Source: Actinomycetes bacterium | Lineage (GTDB): Bacteria; Actinomycetota; Acidimicrobiia; Acidimicrobiales; Palsa-688 | DNA length: 27,918 nt | Reading direction: 5' to 3' | Assembly (NCBI GenBank): GCA_021816565.1 | Contig: JAKAXN010000011.1 | Location: 1-27,918 of the forward strand | Shown here: one piece after another, positions 27,319 to 27,918 of the stretch | Layout: every line of letters starts with the position of its first letter | How positions within the stretch are numbered: the first letter of the stretch is position 1 | Program-made: the position numbers and the translations under genes | Notes under the pieces: generated by a model | What the model saw: the letters and a program-made list of their open reading frames with translations, nothing else | Told to the model about the DNA's origin: nothing | Database searches by the model: none

Positions 27319-27918
27319 TCACGCCGCCTCTTCCTCGGTGGGCTCCTCGGATGGAGCCTCCTCCTCGACCAGTTCCTCGTCCTGCAGTCCGAGGGCGGCG
27401 CGAAGCTGCTCGGCGTCCAGGTCGCCGAGGGTGCTGCGAGCCGGGAGGACCATGCCGGCGATGCGGCGCTTGCCGGCCACGATCTCCTCCACCCGCTCGT
27501 CCACCGTGCCTGGGCACACCAGGCGGTGGCACATGACGGTGTTCTGCTGACCGATACGCCACGCCCGGTCCCGGGCCTGATCCTCGACGGCGGGGTTCCA
27601 CCAGCGGTCGTAGAGCACCACGTGGTTGGCTGCGGTCAGGTTGAGGCCGGAGCCGCCGGCCTTGATGGACAGCACCAGCGCCCCGGCGCCGGTCCCGGCC
27701 TGGAAGTCGGCCACGAGCTCGTCGCGTACGGTCCGGCTCAACCCGCCGTGGTAGCAGCCGATGTGCTGACCGGTCCGCTCGGAGAGGTACCGGGCCAGCT
27801 TCTCGCCCCACTGGGCGAAATGGGTGAACACCAGGATCCGCTCCCCGGCCGCGAAGACCTCCTCGACGATGGACTCCAGCCGGGCCAGCTTGCCGGACCG
27901 GTTGGCCAGCGTGTCCTG
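27319..27918 (-). CDS. SNF2-family DEAD/DEAH helicase, C-terminal part (partial)
   Basis: The last 199 residues of a Swi2/Snf2-type ATP-dependent DNA translocase; the gene continues past the right edge. The frame is open up to base 27918, with NRSGKLARLESIVEEVFAAG leading to RILVFTHFAQW. Seen motifs are YHGGLSRTVRDELVADFQ, motif V LSIKAGGSGLNLTAANHVV, and motif VI WWNPAVEDQARDRAWRIGQQ with the arginine finger. The tail is strongly acidic (EELVEEEAPSEEPTEEEAA). Such bacterial Snf2 proteins remodel protein-DNA complexes; the N-terminal ATPase motifs are outside the window. A shorter GTG start at 27831 is an artefact of the truncated view. Confidence 0.93.
   Translation of the reverse strand, partial: QDTLANRSGKLARLESIVEEVFAAGERILVFTHFAQWGEKLARYLSERTGQHIGCYHGGLSRTVRDELVADFQAGTGAGALVLSIKAGGSGLNLTAANHVVLYDRWWNPAVEDQARDRAWRIGQQNTVMCHRLVCPGTVDERVEEIVAGKRRIAGMVLPARSTLGDLDAEQLRAALGLQDEELVEEEAPSEEPTEEEAA

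Overview
High-GC chromosomal DNA from an actinobacterium. A BldD-type regulator, an actinobacterial MobF relaxase, frequent GTG/TTG starts, GC-rich hairpins without T-runs and a hopanoid operon all fit Actinomycetota. Acidimicrobiia is my best guess at class level, but it is an inference and not shown by any single feature.

Region 1 (1 to about 7923) is the right-hand part of an integrative mobile element. It carries a putative Cys-rich hypothetical protein, a DUF4160/DUF2442 pair behind a near-perfect palindrome, a 1102-residue TrwC/TraA relaxase-helicase, and a roughly 490-bp non-coding region packed with TGGGGAA repeats. These are followed by a long ORF ending in an excisionase-like HTH domain and by a tyrosine integrase. 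The integrase reads towards the 3' end of a minus-strand tRNA-Cys, the usual layout of a tRNA-integrated element. The left end lies outside the window.

Region 2 (7924 to about 16421) is core chromosome: tRNA-Cys, a TPP riboswitch with thiC, a Ca2+/H+ exchanger, the glycogen debranching enzyme glgX, a BldD-like regulator, a metallo-beta-lactamase-fold hydrolase on the minus strand, a pirin, and a regulator joining a MerR-type HTH to a TetR domain.

Region 3 (16500-26589) is a hopanoid operon: hpnC, hpnD and hpnE (FPP to squalene), a polyprenyl diphosphate synthase (FPP supply), shc (squalene to hopene), a fused hpnG-ispH gene, hpnH (adenosylhopane) and hpnO (aminotransferase). Four successive junctions overlap by 4 bases as ATGA, GTGA, TTGA and CTGA, so translation is probably coupled. 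The hpnG-ispH fusion joins the last step of MEP isoprenoid supply to hopanoid side-chain processing and is the most striking gene in the window.

Region 4 (26590-27918) holds a stand-alone infA with a strong hairpin behind it, a 17-bp perfect tandem repeat, a small unknown minus-strand gene, and the C-terminal part of a SNF2-family helicase that runs off the right edge.
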